Assembly (NCBI RefSeq): GCF_028283705.1
Contig: NZ_JAPWKD010000015.1
Span: forward strand, 186,001 to 250,000
Length of the DNA stretch: 64,000 bases
DNA from: Pantoea sp.
GTDB taxonomy: Bacteria; Pseudomonadota; Gammaproteobacteria; Enterobacterales; Enterobacteriaceae
Direction of reading: 5' to 3'
Part shown: in pieces, positions 29,656 through 40,311 of the stretch
How the letters are laid out: each line of letters begins with the position of its first letter
Numbering within the stretch: position 1 is the first letter of the stretch
Translations under genes and position numbers: made by a program
The notes under the pieces: generated by a model
What the model saw: the letters and a program-made list of their open reading frames with translations, nothing else
Database searches by the model: none
Told to the model about the DNA's origin: nothing

Positions 29656-29813
29656 ACGCCCCCAGGGTTCACAGGGACAGATTAGTAAGTAACGGTAACC
29701 CGCTGGCTGGCGGAAAATTGATTGTGCAGAATACGTGCAATTGGCGTTTACTCTGCGCACAATGTCACTAAGCTGTTATCAATATGCTGCAATTTGCCTG
29801 TACCGGAGTGGAT

Positions 29814-30053
29814 GTGGCCGAGCAACTTGAGTTTTTTCCTGTCCCTAGCCCCTGTCGGGGGATTTGCCAGAGCGATGCTCGTGGCTATTGCCGTGGCTGC
29901 CTGCGCAGTCGCGAGGAGCGTTTTGACTGGATGAAATACAGTGATGCGCAAAAACGCCATGTGCTGCGTTTATGCCGTCAGCGCTGGTTACGCCTGCAAC
30001 GCAGTCAGAAACCCGAAGAACCTGACGAACCGCAACAACCCTCACTGTTCTGA
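29814..30053 (+). CDS. ydhL: DUF1289 protein YdhL
   Basis: The 79-aa protein is given a GTG start at 29814, because VAEQLEFFPVPSPCRGICQ then aligns with the E. coli start and length, and GGAG lies 5 nt upstream; an in-frame ATG ten codons earlier is possible. A Cys motif, CRGIC-x6-YCRGC, resembles a small metal-binding site and is characteristic of DUF1289. Its function is unknown. Confidence 0.85.
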   Translation: MAEQLEFFPVPSPCRGICQSDARGYCRGCLRSREERFDWMKYSDAQKRHVLRLCRQRWLRLQRSQKPEEPDEPQQPSLF

Positions 30054-30122
30054 CCGTTGCTGTGGGTCACTTTCCGTTATACTGCCGATTCATCCATTCG
30101 GATTTGCGTTTAACGGAGAGCT

Positions 30123-31022
30123 ATGATGTTACAGCCGCAAAAAATTGCCCCGCAGGGACCGCTATTTTCACCGCTGATCATGGGTTACTGGCGTTTGATG
30201 GAATGGGGCATGACGCCACAGCAGTGCGTGCAGTTTATCGAGCATCATCTTGCGCTGGGCATCACCACGGTTGACCACGCGGATATTTATGGTGATTACC
30301 AATGTGAGGCCGCATTCGGTGCAGCGCTGAAACTGGCGCCGGGTTTGCGTGAAAAGCTGCAAATCGTCACCAAATGCGGCATCGCGACGCGCGCTAAACC
30401 GGAACACCAGATCGGTCATTACATCACCGATACCCGCCATATTTTGCAGAGTGCAGAAAATTCGCTGCGCCATTTTGCTACCGATTATCTCGACCTGCTG
30501 TTGATTCATCGCCCCGATCCACTGATGGATGCGGATGAAGTTGCCGAAGCATTCCTCTCATTGCATCAGAGTGGAAAAGTACGTCATTTCGGTGTCTCCA
30601 ATTTCACCCCGACCCAGTTCACCCTGCTGCAATCACGTCTGCCTTTTACCCTGGCGACCAACCAGCTGGAAATTTCTCCGCTGGAACAATCGACATTACT
30701 GGATGGCTCGCTGGATCAGTGCCAGCAATTGCGTATGCGCCCGATGGCCTGGTCCTGCCTCGGCGGTGGGCGTTTATTTAACGACCCGCATTACCAGCCG
30801 CTGCGTGATGAACTGCATCAGGTGAAACAGGAAATCGGTGCCAGCAATATTGAGCAGGTGGTGTATGCCTGGGTGATGAAACTGCCCAGCCGCCCCTTGC
30901 CGATCATCGGTTCCGGTAAAACAGCGCGAGTCAGTGACGCGGTGGCGGCCTGTCAGTTGACGCTGGATCGCCAGCAGTGGTTCCGCATTCGTAAGGCTGC
31001 ACTGGGCTACGATGTGCCCTGA
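30123..31022 (+). CDS. ydhF: NADP-dependent aldo/keto reductase YdhF
   Basis: The 299-aa single-domain TIM-barrel enzyme has AKR catalytic residues: Asp and Tyr in VDHADIYGDYQ, Lys in IVTKCGI and His in LLLIHRPDPL. The cofactor-binding end includes IIGSGK. It aligns with E. coli YdhF throughout, ending in RKAALGYDVP. The physiological substrate is not known. It follows ydhL by 69 nt. Confidence 0.93.
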   Translation: MMLQPQKIAPQGPLFSPLIMGYWRLMEWGMTPQQCVQFIEHHLALGITTVDHADIYGDYQCEAAFGAALKLAPGLREKLQIVTKCGIATRAKPEHQIGHYITDTRHILQSAENSLRHFATDYLDLLLIHRPDPLMDADEVAEAFLSLHQSGKVRHFGVSNFTPTQFTLLQSRLPFTLATNQLEISPLEQSTLLDGSLDQCQQLRMRPMAWSCLGGGRLFNDPHYQPLRDELHQVKQEIGASNIEQVVYAWVMKLPSRPLPIIGSGKTARVSDAVAACQLTLDRQQWFRIRKAALGYDVP

Positions 31023-31101
31023 AGCGTAAAAATGCGTCAAAATGCAGCAGCACTGGGAAAAAGCAGCCAGGCTTACAGGGAACTCACCATAAGGAGATGT
31101 T

Positions 31102-31620
31102 ATGAACAGAACCCTGATTGCTGTTCTGGCGCTGCTCTGTAGCGGCGTTGCCCAGGCTGCTTCAGAAGAAGTCGAGCTGCACAAAGTGACGGAACAAGGT
31201 ATTGGCGCGGCGATTGGCAAGGTGACCATCACCGAAACCCCTTACGGGCTGCAATTTACCCCCGCGCTGAGTGGTTTGCCTGCGGGCATCCATGGCTTCC
31301 ATGTCCATGCCAACGGCAGCTGTGAACCCGGCGAATCGGCCGGGAAAATGGTGGCGGCGGGTGCGGCAGGGGGGCATTTTGATCCCGGAAAAACCGGAAA
31401 ACATCTGGGACCCTATGCTGAAGGCCACCTGGGTGACCTGCCTGCGTTATATGTCGGCGATGACGGTAAAGCGAATTACCCGGTGCTGGCCCCGCGTATC
31501 AAATCCCTGAACGAAATCAAAGGGAAAGCCCTGATGGTGCATGTGGGCGGTGACAATCATTCTGATCACCCGCAACCGCTGGGCGGCGGTGGTGCCCGCT
31601 TTGCCTGTGGTGTGATTTAA
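31102..31620 (+). CDS. sodC: periplasmic Cu/Zn superoxide dismutase
   Basis: The 172-aa precursor has a 19-residue signal peptide ending in AQA. Copper and zinc ligands are visible in GIHGFHVHANGSCEPG, GGHFDPGKTGKHLGPY and HVGGDNHSDHP. The disulfide cysteines are in GSCEPG and near the C-terminus (RFACGVI). It dismutates superoxide in the periplasm. A clear AAGGAG ribosome-binding site precedes the ATG. Confidence 0.96.
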   Translation: MNRTLIAVLALLCSGVAQAASEEVELHKVTEQGIGAAIGKVTITETPYGLQFTPALSGLPAGIHGFHVHANGSCEPGESAGKMVAAGAAGGHFDPGKTGKHLGPYAEGHLGDLPALYVGDDGKANYPVLAPRIKSLNEIKGKALMVHVGGDNHSDHPQPLGGGGARFACGVI

Positions 31621-31748
31621 CCGGGGTCGGCGACCTGCCGCCGCCCCGATTTGCGTAACCAGACATTTCTCAGATATTTTTGCACTGTTCCCGCTGATCT
31701 TTCCCGCCTATGATACGTGGCAGGGAACAAAACCGCTCAGGGGCAGGA

Positions 31749-32216
31749 ATGAAAACGTGTGGGATCATGTTGTTATGTGCGTTGCTGGTAGGATGTGATC
31801 AACCGAATGATACGCAATTACGACTGGACGCCAGTCGGCAACTGCAAAGAACGATCGATGTTAATCCGCTACGCGCCAGCTGCGAGGAGATTGCCCGTGG
31901 GCGCGAATGGCTGACACAGCGAACGCTGGAAAAGCTGGAAGCGAAAGGCTGTCAGAATGTGCTGCGCAGTGCGACTGAGACCAATTTCATCCATGCCGAA
32001 GTTTATCGTCACACCATGACGGTGGTGTGTGGTGCTATCGATGGGAAAAGTTTTACCGGCACCGATCTGCCGCGTCGTTTTATCTATTCCCCGGAGGAGA
32101 AAGCTCTGGTGCTGGAACCGATGTCTGAGCAGGATAAAACCCGCTTTGAGGGGCGAAAAACCCTGCAACAGTTGCAGGATGATTTTAACCGGCAGCAGCA
32201 ACAATATTGTCAGTAG
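31749..32216 (+). CDS. predicted lipoprotein of unknown function
   Basis: The 155-aa protein starts at ATG 31749 after GGGGCAGGA; an upstream in-frame ATG would add 13 polar residues before the signal. The N-terminus [16 protein letters not shown] carries a lipobox LVGC at Cys16, so it should be lipidated. The mature part is helical and basic, with three cysteines, and ends in a Gln-rich tail. I do not recognise a family. Its 3' end overlaps the end of ydhK by 32 nt on the opposite strand. Confidence 0.8.
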   Translation: MKTCGIMLLCALLVGCDQPNDTQLRLDASRQLQRTIDVNPLRASCEEIARGREWLTQRTLEKLEAKGCQNVLRSATETNFIHAEVYRHTMTVVCGAIDGKSFTGTDLPRRFIYSPEEKALVLEPMSEQDKTRFEGRKTLQQLQDDFNRQQQQYCQ

Positions 32217-34209
32217 GCACGGCCTGTTTCAGTTGCGCCAGCGAACATCGTAAACGCCAGAGAATGCCGGCAAGGGTATTGGCTTCGCTGTCTTGTGTGA
32301 CCGGGAGATGGGCAATCATTTCCTCCAGTTCATCCAGCGTTGCCTGCAAAGAGGTGTGGCGCACACCACGCAGGCTCATAATCCGCTGTAAATCCTGCAA
32401 ACTGCTGTCACGCATCTGGACCAGGATGGGAGAGCTGGGCTGCCATTCGCGTAACTGCCAGACAATATGCGAACAATTGAGCAGTACCACGCCCCAGCGC
32501 AACAGCCATACTCGCGCCTGTTCATCGCGGCTATTACTTAACTGGCTGATATGATGATAAATCTGTGATTCGAAGCGACTCTCGCTTAAACGAGGGTGGC
32601 GACGCAATTGATCGAGGAAGGCATGGCGCAACGCGCGAATATGACGCCGACTGCGACGCGCATCCGAGCTGGGGCGCAGCACCTGAAACGCCAGCCAGGC
32701 CAGCATCACACCACAAACTTTTGCCAGGTTATCGTTGAGGAAACTCTGGTAATCCCAATCCGGCGGGTTACTGACGGCAATAAACGACCCCATGAAGACA
32801 ATAAATTGCCCCCACATCCCGGCGCGCGCTTTCTGCTGCAATTTGAACATCTGCAATGTCAGCAACAGCGGGAACAGCACCAGCAAAAACTGCCACAGCG
32901 CGCTGATCTGCACCATCAAGCCAAACTGCAACACAAAACTGAACACGGACAACCACAGCAGGGTTTTCAGCAACAGAGAGATGCTGCCGGTGGGTGAGGG
33001 AGCTGAAGAATACAGCACGCAGGCGATGGCGGTGAGGGTTAGCGCTGCTGCGCCGGAATCCCATTGGGTCGCGATCCAGTACGCACAACCCAGCATAATC
33101 ACGCTGAAAGTGCGTAACGCACTCCAGCCCGCTTCCGCGTTGTCGCTTTCCCGCGCCAGTGAGGGAACACGCGGTGGTTGAAAGCGCGTATCGGCATCGG
33201 CACGTTCAATCAGCCTGATCCAGCGCTGCACGTTAAGGTAAACCCAGGCAAAGTAGCGCAGACGCTGTACAAAGGCACGTTGGCGATAATCGCCCTCAGC
33301 GGCGGGGGTGATGCTGCGCAGAATCAGCGCCAGCCGGTATTTATCACATTCCGGTTGGGCCAGTTCGTGCAGCAATTTTTGCATGGCGTCGAATAATAGT
33401 GGTGGCGCGTCTGGCCAGTTCAGCAGCATCCGGCGCAGACTGGAAAGCACGCTGGTTAAACGCAACTGCTGATGTAGCACGTAGTTGAGCACGTTATTTT
33501 GCCGACGAAAACGATAGTGGCTCCAGAATGCCTGAATACGCAGCAGGTTCATGGTCAGAATCTGGCTGATGACATTTTCATGGGCAGTGCGGACATTATC
33601 GGTACTGCCTTGTTGTAACAGCAGCACTGCATGGTCCAGCAACCGGGCATGCATTTGCCGCAGCGATCCCATTAACGCGTGACCATCAGAGGTGCTGGGC
33701 AGCACCATCATCATCAGCCCGGCACACAAAATCCCGGAAATGACTTCGCAGACGCGAGCCTGGGTAATGGTCCATAACTCGCTGATATCAGTAATATTGA
33801 CGCTGCTAAACGCGATGATCGCGGCTGTATAACCGGCCAGCGAGAAGGCATAAGCCACATTATTTTGAAAGTGATTGGCAATCCAGGTGCATAGCGCCAG
33901 CCAGCCCGCCATAAAAAAGGCAAATAACCAGGGTTCATTCAGCGTATGTCCGGCAATCAGCAGTGCAGCGGTGGCACCGAGCAAACTGCCGACGATGCGG
34001 CCCAGGCTTTTGCTGATCGCCCCACCCACAGTGGGAAAGCTGACCACTGCCGCCGAGGTCATCGCCCAGTAGGGTTGGTCCAGTTGCAGTGCATAGGCGA
34101 CGGAGAGCGCCAGGCACATCGCGATGGCGTTGCGCAAGGCATAGCGCCATTGGCCGCCTGAGGCTTTAATCCACGGCAGATTTTGCCACGCCAGCCACTG
34201 AAAATTCAT
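32185..34209 (-). CDS. ydhK: FUSC-family efflux pump subunit YdhK
   Basis: The 674-aa inner-membrane protein is of the fusaric-acid-resistance/AaeB type. It has two clusters of hydrophobic segments (about residues 15-180 and 365-510), each followed by a soluble helical domain. It pairs with the HlyD-type adaptor YdhJ directly upstream (8 nt gap) and the small membrane protein YdhI. The substrate is unknown, and relatives export aromatic acids. The three genes are divergent from slyA, whose product represses ydhIJK in E. coli. Confidence 0.9.
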   Translation of the reverse strand: MNFQWLAWQNLPWIKASGGQWRYALRNAIAMCLALSVAYALQLDQPYWAMTSAAVVSFPTVGGAISKSLGRIVGSLLGATAALLIAGHTLNEPWLFAFFMAGWLALCTWIANHFQNNVAYAFSLAGYTAAIIAFSSVNITDISELWTITQARVCEVISGILCAGLMMMVLPSTSDGHALMGSLRQMHARLLDHAVLLLQQGSTDNVRTAHENVISQILTMNLLRIQAFWSHYRFRRQNNVLNYVLHQQLRLTSVLSSLRRMLLNWPDAPPLLFDAMQKLLHELAQPECDKYRLALILRSITPAAEGDYRQRAFVQRLRYFAWVYLNVQRWIRLIERADADTRFQPPRVPSLARESDNAEAGWSALRTFSVIMLGCAYWIATQWDSGAAALTLTAIACVLYSSAPSPTGSISLLLKTLLWLSVFSFVLQFGLMVQISALWQFLLVLFPLLLTLQMFKLQQKARAGMWGQFIVFMGSFIAVSNPPDWDYQSFLNDNLAKVCGVMLAWLAFQVLRPSSDARRSRRHIRALRHAFLDQLRRHPRLSESRFESQIYHHISQLSNSRDEQARVWLLRWGVVLLNCSHIVWQLREWQPSSPILVQMRDSSLQDLQRIMSLRGVRHTSLQATLDELEEMIAHLPVTQDSEANTLAGILWRLRCSLAQLKQAVPTDNIVAAAG

Positions 34210-34217
34210 CCGCAGCC

Positions 34218-35075
34218 TCAGCGCACAATCGAAATGGTACAGGTGGTGCCCGCCACCAGCGGGACATTATCCGGGATAGCATCCAGCTGGATACGCACCG
34301 GAACACGCTGTGCCAGCCGCACCCAGGGGACGTTCGGTTTGATATCCGGCACCAGACCGCTGTCGCTATCGACACTCTGGTCATAAATGGCACGGCCAAT
34401 GCTTTCAACTTTGCCTTGCAAGCGCTGGCCGTTGCTGTACAGCACGATATTCGCGGTGGCACCTGGCTGGATATGGCGTAGTTTGGTTTCTTCGAAATAG
34501 CCCATCACGTAAAAAGAGTGGCTATCGACCAGCGCAAACAACGGTGTTCCGGCGGTGGCATAGTTACCGGGGCGTAGCGTGAGATTGCTGACCCAGCCAT
34601 CAGTCGGTGCGCTGATTTCGGTTTGCTGCAAATTCCAGCGCGCCTGATCCAGCGTAGCCTGGGCGGCTTTGGTGGTGGCGGTGGCGGCGTTGGCCGTCAG
34701 ACGGGCGGCGTCGAGATCTTCTGCGGAAATAACGTTACGCGGCAGGTTGCTGCGACGGGCTAGCTCATGCTGGGCCTTTTCCTGGTCCGACTGTGCTTTC
34801 GCCAGCTGGGCTTCGGCATTCTCCAGCGCGATTTGCCACGGCACCGGATCGATCGTCAGCAGGGTTTGTCCTTTATGCACAAACTGATTGTCGCGTACCA
34901 CCAGCGTAATGATGCGGCCAGAGACCTGCGGGGTGATATCCACCAGTTCGGCACGCACTTTGCCATCCCGCGTCCACGGTGATTGCATGTAGTAGTTCCA
35001 CATCCACCAGCCCGCCAGTAGTGCCAGGGTAAACACGACCAAAGTAGAAAAGTATTTAAAGGGATTGAATTTCAT
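34218..35075 (-). CDS. ydhJ: HlyD-family membrane fusion protein YdhJ
   Basis: The 285-aa protein has one N-terminal membrane anchor (residues 12-32). A biotinyl-lipoyl-like half ([21 protein letters not shown]) follows, then a helical hairpin rich in Ala/Gln (about 80-140) and a beta-barrel region. It would bridge YdhK to an outer-membrane channel not encoded here. It overlaps neither neighbour; ydhI ends 6 nt upstream. Confidence 0.9.
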   Translation of the reverse strand: MKFNPFKYFSTLVVFTLALLAGWWMWNYYMQSPWTRDGKVRAELVDITPQVSGRIITLVVRDNQFVHKGQTLLTIDPVPWQIALENAEAQLAKAQSDQEKAQHELARRSNLPRNVISAEDLDAARLTANAATATTKAAQATLDQARWNLQQTEISAPTDGWVSNLTLRPGNYATAGTPLFALVDSHSFYVMGYFEETKLRHIQPGATANIVLYSNGQRLQGKVESIGRAIYDQSVDSDSGLVPDIKPNVPWVRLAQRVPVRIQLDAIPDNVPLVAGTTCTISIVR

Positions 35076-35081
35076 GGCGAT

Positions 35082-35318
35082 TTATCCGAGGCTCAATAAC
35101 CAAAGTGCGGCGGTGACGCACAGCACAAACAGGGAAAGATCCATTAATGTGGGATGCCAGATATCACCGGAGTACATCCAGCCCCGCAGCAACGGATGGA
35201 TAAGTAGCCAGAAAAAGAAACCCAGCAGCACCGCTTTAAACAGCGGTGGGAAGAACAAGGAGGCACCAAATACCAGGTCGGTAAGCGGGGCGTTAGCGGT
35301 AAAGAGGAAAACAGACAC
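35082..35318 (-). CDS. ydhI: small membrane protein YdhI (DUF1656)
   Basis: The 78-aa protein has two hydrophobic spans (about residues 20-40 and 56-76) around a short loop with HPLLRGW. DUF1656 proteins accompany FUSC pumps such as AaeB and YdhK. It is the first gene of ydhIJK. Confidence 0.88.
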   Translation of the reverse strand: MSVFLFTANAPLTDLVFGASLFFPPLFKAVLLGFFFWLLIHPLLRGWMYSGDIWHPTLMDLSLFVLCVTAALWLLSLG

Positions 35319-35445
35319 GTATCATCTTCCTTAGTTAACCCAGAATCATTCTCAATGAAGCGTAGATGAGTGCGTGTGTCAGCTGGCCTGGGATTTGTAT
35401 TTTGTCCTGTAAACTCGCAGAATAGTGTAAAATCTGGCTTGATAG

Positions 35446-35457
35446 CTAGCAAGCTAA
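35446..35457. promoter_or_regulatory. SlyA operator
   Basis: CTAGCAAGCTAA matches the SlyA consensus TTAGCAAGCTAA at 11 of 12 positions. It lies 15 nt before the slyA start, in the slyA/ydhI divergent region, where it can control both. Confidence 0.82.
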
Positions 35458-35472
35458 TTATAAGGAGATGAA

Positions 35473-35910
35473 ATGGATACGACACTCGGAACGGATTTAT
35501 CTCGCCTGGTGCGCATCTGGCGTGCCTTGATTGACCAGCGTCTTAAGCCGCTTGAGTTAACGCAAACGCATTGGGTGACGTTACACAATATTCATCAACT
35601 CCCGCCAGAGCAGTCTCAGATTCAGCTGGCGAAAGCCATTGGTATTGAGCAGCCCTCGCTGGTGCGCACGCTCGATCAGCTGGAAGAGAAGGGGTTAATT
35701 ACCCGCTCGACCTGCGCGAACGATCGCCGTGCCAAGCGCATCAAACTGACCCGGCAGGCCGAGCCAATTATCGAGCAGGTCGAAAGTGTGATTGATGCCA
35801 CCCGCGACGATATTCTCAACGGTATCAGCCTGGAGGAGGTGAATCAGATGGTGACGCTGATTGCCCGGCTGGAGAGAAATATTCTCGAATTACAAAATCG
35901 CGAGAAATAA
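35473..35910 (+). CDS. slyA: MarR-family transcriptional regulator SlyA
   Basis: The 145-aa protein has a winged helix-turn-helix core (about residues 30-100) with [20 protein letters not shown] as recognition region and a basic [10 protein letters not shown] wing. SlyA antagonises H-NS and controls envelope, virulence and stress genes in enterobacteria. It is autoregulated through the upstream box. AAGGAG precedes the ATG. Confidence 0.96.
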   Translation: MDTTLGTDLSRLVRIWRALIDQRLKPLELTQTHWVTLHNIHQLPPEQSQIQLAKAIGIEQPSLVRTLDQLEEKGLITRSTCANDRRAKRIKLTRQAEPIIEQVESVIDATRDDILNGISLEEVNQMVTLIARLERNILELQNREK

Positions 35911-35940
35911 AAAAACCGACGCGCAGGCGTCGGTTTTTTG
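35909..35940. terminator. bidirectional terminator between slyA and slyB
   Basis: A perfect AAAAACCGACGC-GCAG-GCGTCGGTTTTTT hairpin flanked by A and T tracts. Confidence 0.92.
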
Positions 35941-35951
35941 TTTCTGGTCGC

Positions 35952-36419
35952 TTAGCGCGGCGATACGGTAACCTGGCTGCCGTTCGACGCCATGACGACA
36001 CGCTGGCCGACAGAGAAGCGGGTTGCTGCCTGCTTCTGCACTACCATGATGGTGTTACCGTCATCCTTACGGATTTCCAGCTCTACACCGTCACTCTTGT
36101 TCAGAGTACTCTGTACGCCCTGGCCCGCAACGCCACCCAGCACGGCACCGCCTGCGGTTGCCAGTGAACGGCCGCTGCCGCCACCGATGGTATTACCCAG
36201 GAACCCACCTAATACGGCACCGCCAATGGCGCCAATCACGTTGTTCTCATCACCGCCCTGAATTTTAACCGGACGGACCGACACCAGGGTGCCGTAGGAA
36301 ACGCTTTGTACCTGTTTGGCTTCATTGGCACTGTAAACATCGCCGGAGAGGGTGTCATTGCTGACACAACCTGCCAGCGTTAAGCCAGTCAGTGAGACGA
36401 CCAGGAAACGCTTAATCAT
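35952..36419 (-). CDS. slyB: outer-membrane lipoprotein SlyB
   Basis: The 155-aa lipoprotein starts at ATG 36419 (MIKRFLVVSLTGLTLAGC); the longer open frame upstream has no start support. It has lipobox LAGC at Cys18. A glycine-zipper segment (about residues 60-110, GAIGGAVLGGFLGNTIGG-type) is typical of 2TM-glycine-zipper lipoproteins. SlyB is a PhoP-regulated protein that stabilises the outer membrane under stress in E. coli and Salmonella. I could not confirm a PhoP box by eye. Confidence 0.94.
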   Translation of the reverse strand: MIKRFLVVSLTGLTLAGCVSNDTLSGDVYSANEAKQVQSVSYGTLVSVRPVKIQGGDENNVIGAIGGAVLGGFLGNTIGGGSGRSLATAGGAVLGGVAGQGVQSTLNKSDGVELEIRKDDGNTIMVVQKQAATRFSVGQRVVMASNGSQVTVSPR

Positions 36420-36704
36420 CAGAAAGCTCCTTATTGCAAAAATGCGCCATGATCTCATTCTGTCCTGCACAGAGTATAAGACACAAACCAGGCAATTGAC
36501 TTTAGTCCGAATTATACGCGGTTGGAGGCGAAGCATAGACCATTGCATCTCAACAAAAATTCAATTGGACAACGAAAATATTTTACCCTGGATTACGCAT
36601 CGCTTTGTGCTTAAAAAGCGGAATTTAATCATAGAATTAGCCACCGTAATTTGCCAGGCTACTCTGAGATGAATCATTTGCCCGCGTGCGAGTAAGGAAA
36701 GTAT

Positions 36705-37826
36705 ATGAAATCAGGGCGCTATATTGGTGTGATGTCCGGTACCAGTCTTGACGGTGTCGATGTGGTACTGGCGGCGATTGATGAACATATGGTGGCGCAG
36801 CAGGCGAGCTACTGCCATCCGATCCCCCAGGATTTGCGTCAGCAGGTGCTGGCGATTTGTCAGGGGCAATCACTGACGCTCTCGCAGCTGGGACAGCTGG
36901 ATACTCGTCTTGGCAAGTTGTTTGCCGAGGCGGTATTAACGCTGATGCGCCAGCAGTCGCTGGAGGCCAGCGATATCATGGCGATTGGCTGCCACGGGCA
37001 AACGGTGTGGCATGAACCCTTAAGCGATGCGCCTAACACCTTACAGATTGGTGATAATAACCAGATTGTCGCGGCGACCGGCGTCACGGTGGTGGGCGAT
37101 TTTCGCCGCCGTGATATGGCACTCGGGGGGCAGGGCGCGCCGCTGGTGCCCGCCTTCCATCAGGCATTATTGATGGACAGCGTAGAACGGCGCATGGTGT
37201 TGAATATTGGTGGCATCGCCAACCTCTCGCTGCTGCTCCCTGGCCAGCCGGTGCGCGGTTTTGACACCGGACCAGGCAATATGCTGATTGATGCGTGGAT
37301 CTGGCGTAACAAAGGTCAGGGTTACGACAAAGATGCCGCCTGGGCGCGCAGTGGACAGTTAGTGCCTGCGTTGCTGGATCAAATGCTGGCCGATCCCTGG
37401 TTTGCCTTACCGCCACCGAAAAGCACCGGGCGTGAATATTTCAACCTGAGCTGGATTGAACAACAATTGCAGCGTTTCCCGGCGCTGGCAGCGCAGGATG
37501 TGCAGGCCACCCTGACGGAGCTGACGGCACAGACCATTGCGCAACAGGTACAACTGAATGATGGCTGTGATCGCCTGCTGGTATGCGGTGGCGGCAGTCG
37601 CAATCCGCTGCTGATGGCACGCCTGGCCGCACTGTTGCCGGGTACGGAAGTGAACACCACCGATCAGGCCGGTATCAGCGGCGATGATATGGAAGCGCTG
37701 GCCTTTGCCTGGCTGGCCTTCCGCACCCTGTCGGGATTACCGGGCAATTTACCGGCCGTGACTGGCGCGCGCGCGATGAGCGTGCTGGGTGCCGTCTATC
37801 CGGCCAATCCCCGGCAGACACGTTAA
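36705..37826 (+). CDS. anmK: anhydro-N-acetylmuramic acid kinase
   Basis: The 373-aa enzyme recycles cell-wall anhydroMurNAc to MurNAc-6-phosphate with ATP. The phosphate-binding N-terminus [15 protein letters not shown], the [11 protein letters not shown] stretch and NIGGIANLS plus [12 protein letters not shown] are diagnostic. mliC follows with an overlapping ribosome-binding site, so the two are probably co-transcribed. Confidence 0.95.
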   Translation: MKSGRYIGVMSGTSLDGVDVVLAAIDEHMVAQQASYCHPIPQDLRQQVLAICQGQSLTLSQLGQLDTRLGKLFAEAVLTLMRQQSLEASDIMAIGCHGQTVWHEPLSDAPNTLQIGDNNQIVAATGVTVVGDFRRRDMALGGQGAPLVPAFHQALLMDSVERRMVLNIGGIANLSLLLPGQPVRGFDTGPGNMLIDAWIWRNKGQGYDKDAAWARSGQLVPALLDQMLADPWFALPPPKSTGREYFNLSWIEQQLQRFPALAAQDVQATLTELTAQTIAQQVQLNDGCDRLLVCGGGSRNPLLMARLAALLPGTEVNTTDQAGISGDDMEALAFAWLAFRTLSGLPGNLPAVTGARAMSVLGAVYPANPRQTR

Positions 37827-37835
37827 GGAGTGAGG

Positions 37836-38162
37836 ATGAAAAAAGCGATTATCATCGGTGGCGTCCTGCTGCTGAGTGGTTGTGGTTTAATGCCCAAACA
37901 GGCCGAGCAACCGCAAACCCTGCATTACCAGTGCGGAACCTTGCCATTGACCGTCACGCTGGATAACCCGCGGCAGCAGGTCAGCTTTATTCTGGATGGC
38001 AAACCCCTGACGCTGACACAGACAGTTTCTGCCTCCGGCACGCGTTACAGTGACGGGACTTATGTCTTCTGGTCGAAAGGTAATGGTGCTTTTGTCGAGC
38101 GTAACGATAAGATTGTGATTAATGACTGCGAATTGCAGAATGCGGGCAGTTCCGCCCAGTGA
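37836..38162 (+). CDS. mliC: membrane-bound lysozyme inhibitor MliC
   Basis: The 108-aa lipoprotein starts at ATG 37836, 5 nt after AAGGAG; a GTG two codons upstream overlaps that site. Lipobox LLSGC is at Cys17. The MliC domain contains the inhibitory motif region SASGTRYSDGTYVFWSKG, which enters the lysozyme active site in homologues, and two cysteines for a disulfide. It protects peptidoglycan against C-type lysozyme of hosts. Confidence 0.93.
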   Translation: MKKAIIIGGVLLLSGCGLMPKQAEQPQTLHYQCGTLPLTVTLDNPRQQVSFILDGKPLTLTQTVSASGTRYSDGTYVFWSKGNGAFVERNDKIVINDCELQNAGSSAQ

Positions 38163-38185
38163 ACGGTTGAGAAAGAGTACATAGC

Positions 38186-38842
38186 ATGAGCGACAGTGAC
38201 AGTTTGCAAACTATTGCCCACCTGCGTCGTGAATACACTCGCGGTGGCTTACGACGTAAAGATTTGCCAGATAACCCTCTGGCGTTGTTTGAACAGTGGC
38301 TGCAACAGGCCTGCACCGCGCAGTTGCCCGATCCGACGGCTATGACGGTGGCGACGGTGGACAGCAGCGGTCAGCCTTACCAGCGTATCGTGCTGCTCAA
38401 GCACTACGATGAGAAAGGGATGGTGTTTTACACCAACCTTGGCAGCCGCAAAGCGTTACAGCTGGCGGAGAATCCGCGTATCTCGTTGCATTTCCCGTGG
38501 CATTACCTGGAACGTCAGGTGATGGTGCTGGGGGAAGTGGAAAAACTCTCGGCGCTGGAAGTGCTGAAATATTTCCATAGCCGCCCGCGTGACAGTCAGA
38601 TTGGTGCCTGGGTATCGAAGCAGTCGAGCCGGATTTCGGCGCGTGGGGTGCTGGAAGGTAAATTCCTTGAACTGAAGCAGAAATTCCAGCAGGGCGAGGT
38701 GCCGTTGCCGAGTTTCTGGGGCGGATTCCGGGTGAAATTTCACACCATGGAGTTCTGGCAGGGGGGCGAACATCGTCTGCACGATCGCTTCCTGTATCAG
38801 CGTCAGGACAATGGCTGGTCAATCGACCGTCTTGCCCCGTAA
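38186..38842 (+). CDS. pdxH: pyridoxine/pyridoxamine 5'-phosphate oxidase
   Basis: The 218-aa FMN enzyme oxidises pyridoxine or pyridoxamine phosphate to pyridoxal phosphate. Conserved segments are [24 protein letters not shown] (FMN binding, two parts), a split-barrel core, and the C-terminal [10 protein letters not shown]...W-IDRLAP. It lies 23 nt after mliC. The second enzyme of PLP salvage, pdxY, is nearby. Confidence 0.96.
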   Translation: MSDSDSLQTIAHLRREYTRGGLRRKDLPDNPLALFEQWLQQACTAQLPDPTAMTVATVDSSGQPYQRIVLLKHYDEKGMVFYTNLGSRKALQLAENPRISLHFPWHYLERQVMVLGEVEKLSALEVLKYFHSRPRDSQIGAWVSKQSSRISARGVLEGKFLELKQKFQQGEVPLPSFWGGFRVKFHTMEFWQGGEHRLHDRFLYQRQDNGWSIDRLAP

Positions 38843-38981
38843 AACTGCGTTTTAGCCCCTTTCAACGCTGGCGCACTTGGCGTCAGCGCTTTATGCTATA
38901 GCCCTCATTTTTTTCACTTCCGCAAATCAGCGGAAAGCTATGTACCAGCCTGGGTGCAGTCTGATCAATTTGGAGTCAGTG

Positions 38982-40256
38982 ATGACCAGCAGTAACCTGA
39001 TACAACAATTGCAAGAGAGGGGCTTGATTGCCCAGGTAACGGACGAGGAAGCGTTAGCAGAGCGACTGGCGCAGGGGCCAATTGCACTCTATTGCGGCTT
39101 TGATCCCACCGCTGATAGCTTGCACTTGGGCCATCTGGTGCCGCTGCTCTGCCTGAAACGTTTTCAGGACGCCGGACACAAGCCGGTCGCGCTGGTGGGT
39201 GGTGCCACCGGTCTGATTGGCGATCCCAGCTTTAAAGCAGCAGAACGTAAACTGAACACCAGCGAAACCGTGGGCGAGTGGGTGGAGAAAATCCGCAAAC
39301 AGGTTGCGCCTTTCCTGAGTTTCGATTGTGGTGATAACAGCGCCATTGCCGCCAACAACTATGACTGGTTTGGTGGCATGAACGTGCTGACCTTCCTGCG
39401 TGATATCGGTAAACATTTCTCTGTTAACCAGATGATCAACAAAGAAGCGGTCAAACAGCGTCTGAACCGTGAAGATCAGGGCATCTCCTACACCGAGTTC
39501 TCTTACAACCTGTTGCAAGGTTATGACTTTGCCGAGCTGAACAAACGCTACGGCGTGGTGTTGCAGATTGGCGGTTCCGATCAGTGGGGCAACATCACCT
39601 CCGGTATCGACCTGACCCGTCGCCTGCATCAGCAGCAGACCTGGGGTCTGACCGTGCCGTTGATCACCAAATCTGACGGCACCAAATTCGGTAAAACTGA
39701 AGGTGGCGCGGTATGGCTCGACGAGAAAAAAACCAGCCCGTATAAGTTCTACCAGTTCTGGATCAACACCGCCGATGCGGATGTCTATCGTTTCCTGAAA
39801 TTCTTCACCTTTATGAGCATTGAAGAGATCAATGCACTGGAAGAAGAAGATAAAAACAGCGGCACCGCGCCACGCGCACAATATGTGCTGGCCGAGCAGG
39901 TGACCCGTCTGGTGCACGGTGAAACCGGTCTGGCGGCGGCAAAACGTATCACCGAAAGCCTGTTTTCTGGCAGCTTGAGCGAGATGACTGAGGCCGATTT
40001 TGAACAGCTGGCGCAGGATGGTATGCCGACCATCAGCCTGAACACGGAAGACGATCTGCAACAGGCGTTGGTGAAAGCCGAGCTGGTACCGTCACGCGGC
40101 CAGGCACGCACCATGATCGGTTCGAACGCGGTATCACTGAACGGTGAAAAACAATCAGACGCTGAGTATCGTTTCAGCGACAGTGACAAACTGTTCGGGC
40201 GCTTCACGCTGTTGCGTCGCGGCAAAAAACACTACTGCCTGATTAACTGGCAGTAA
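38982..40256 (+). CDS. tyrS: tyrosyl-tRNA synthetase
   Basis: The 424-aa enzyme starts at ATG 38982 ([15 protein letters not shown]) and has the same length as E. coli TyrS. The class I signature HIGH is represented by HLGH in [11 protein letters not shown]. The KMSKS loop is KFGKT in [12 protein letters not shown]. The C-terminal S4-like domain (about 355-424) has SRGQARTMI. The open frame upstream to 38877 crosses the promoter region and is not used. Confidence 0.97.
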   Translation: MTSSNLIQQLQERGLIAQVTDEEALAERLAQGPIALYCGFDPTADSLHLGHLVPLLCLKRFQDAGHKPVALVGGATGLIGDPSFKAAERKLNTSETVGEWVEKIRKQVAPFLSFDCGDNSAIAANNYDWFGGMNVLTFLRDIGKHFSVNQMINKEAVKQRLNREDQGISYTEFSYNLLQGYDFAELNKRYGVVLQIGGSDQWGNITSGIDLTRRLHQQQTWGLTVPLITKSDGTKFGKTEGGAVWLDEKKTSPYKFYQFWINTADADVYRFLKFFTFMSIEEINALEEEDKNSGTAPRAQYVLAEQVTRLVHGETGLAAAKRITESLFSGSLSEMTEADFEQLAQDGMPTISLNTEDDLQQALVKAELVPSRGQARTMIGSNAVSLNGEKQSDAEYRFSDSDKLFGRFTLLRRGKKHYCLINWQ

Positions 40257-40263
40257 GCACTTC

Positions 40264-40288
40264 AGGGCCGGTCTCCGGCCCTTTTTTA
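40264..40288 (+). terminator. tyrS terminator
   Basis: AGGGCCGG-TCT-CCGGCCC followed by TTTTTT, 8 nt after the tyrS stop. Confidence 0.92.
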
Positions 40289-40311
40289 TGGCAAGGCAGT
40301 ACAGGGCAACA

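Noticed and set aside
39054..40061. 335-codon open frame antisense to tyrS
   Set aside because: It is a shadow of a highly conserved gene with strong codon bias; its protein has no recognisable features.
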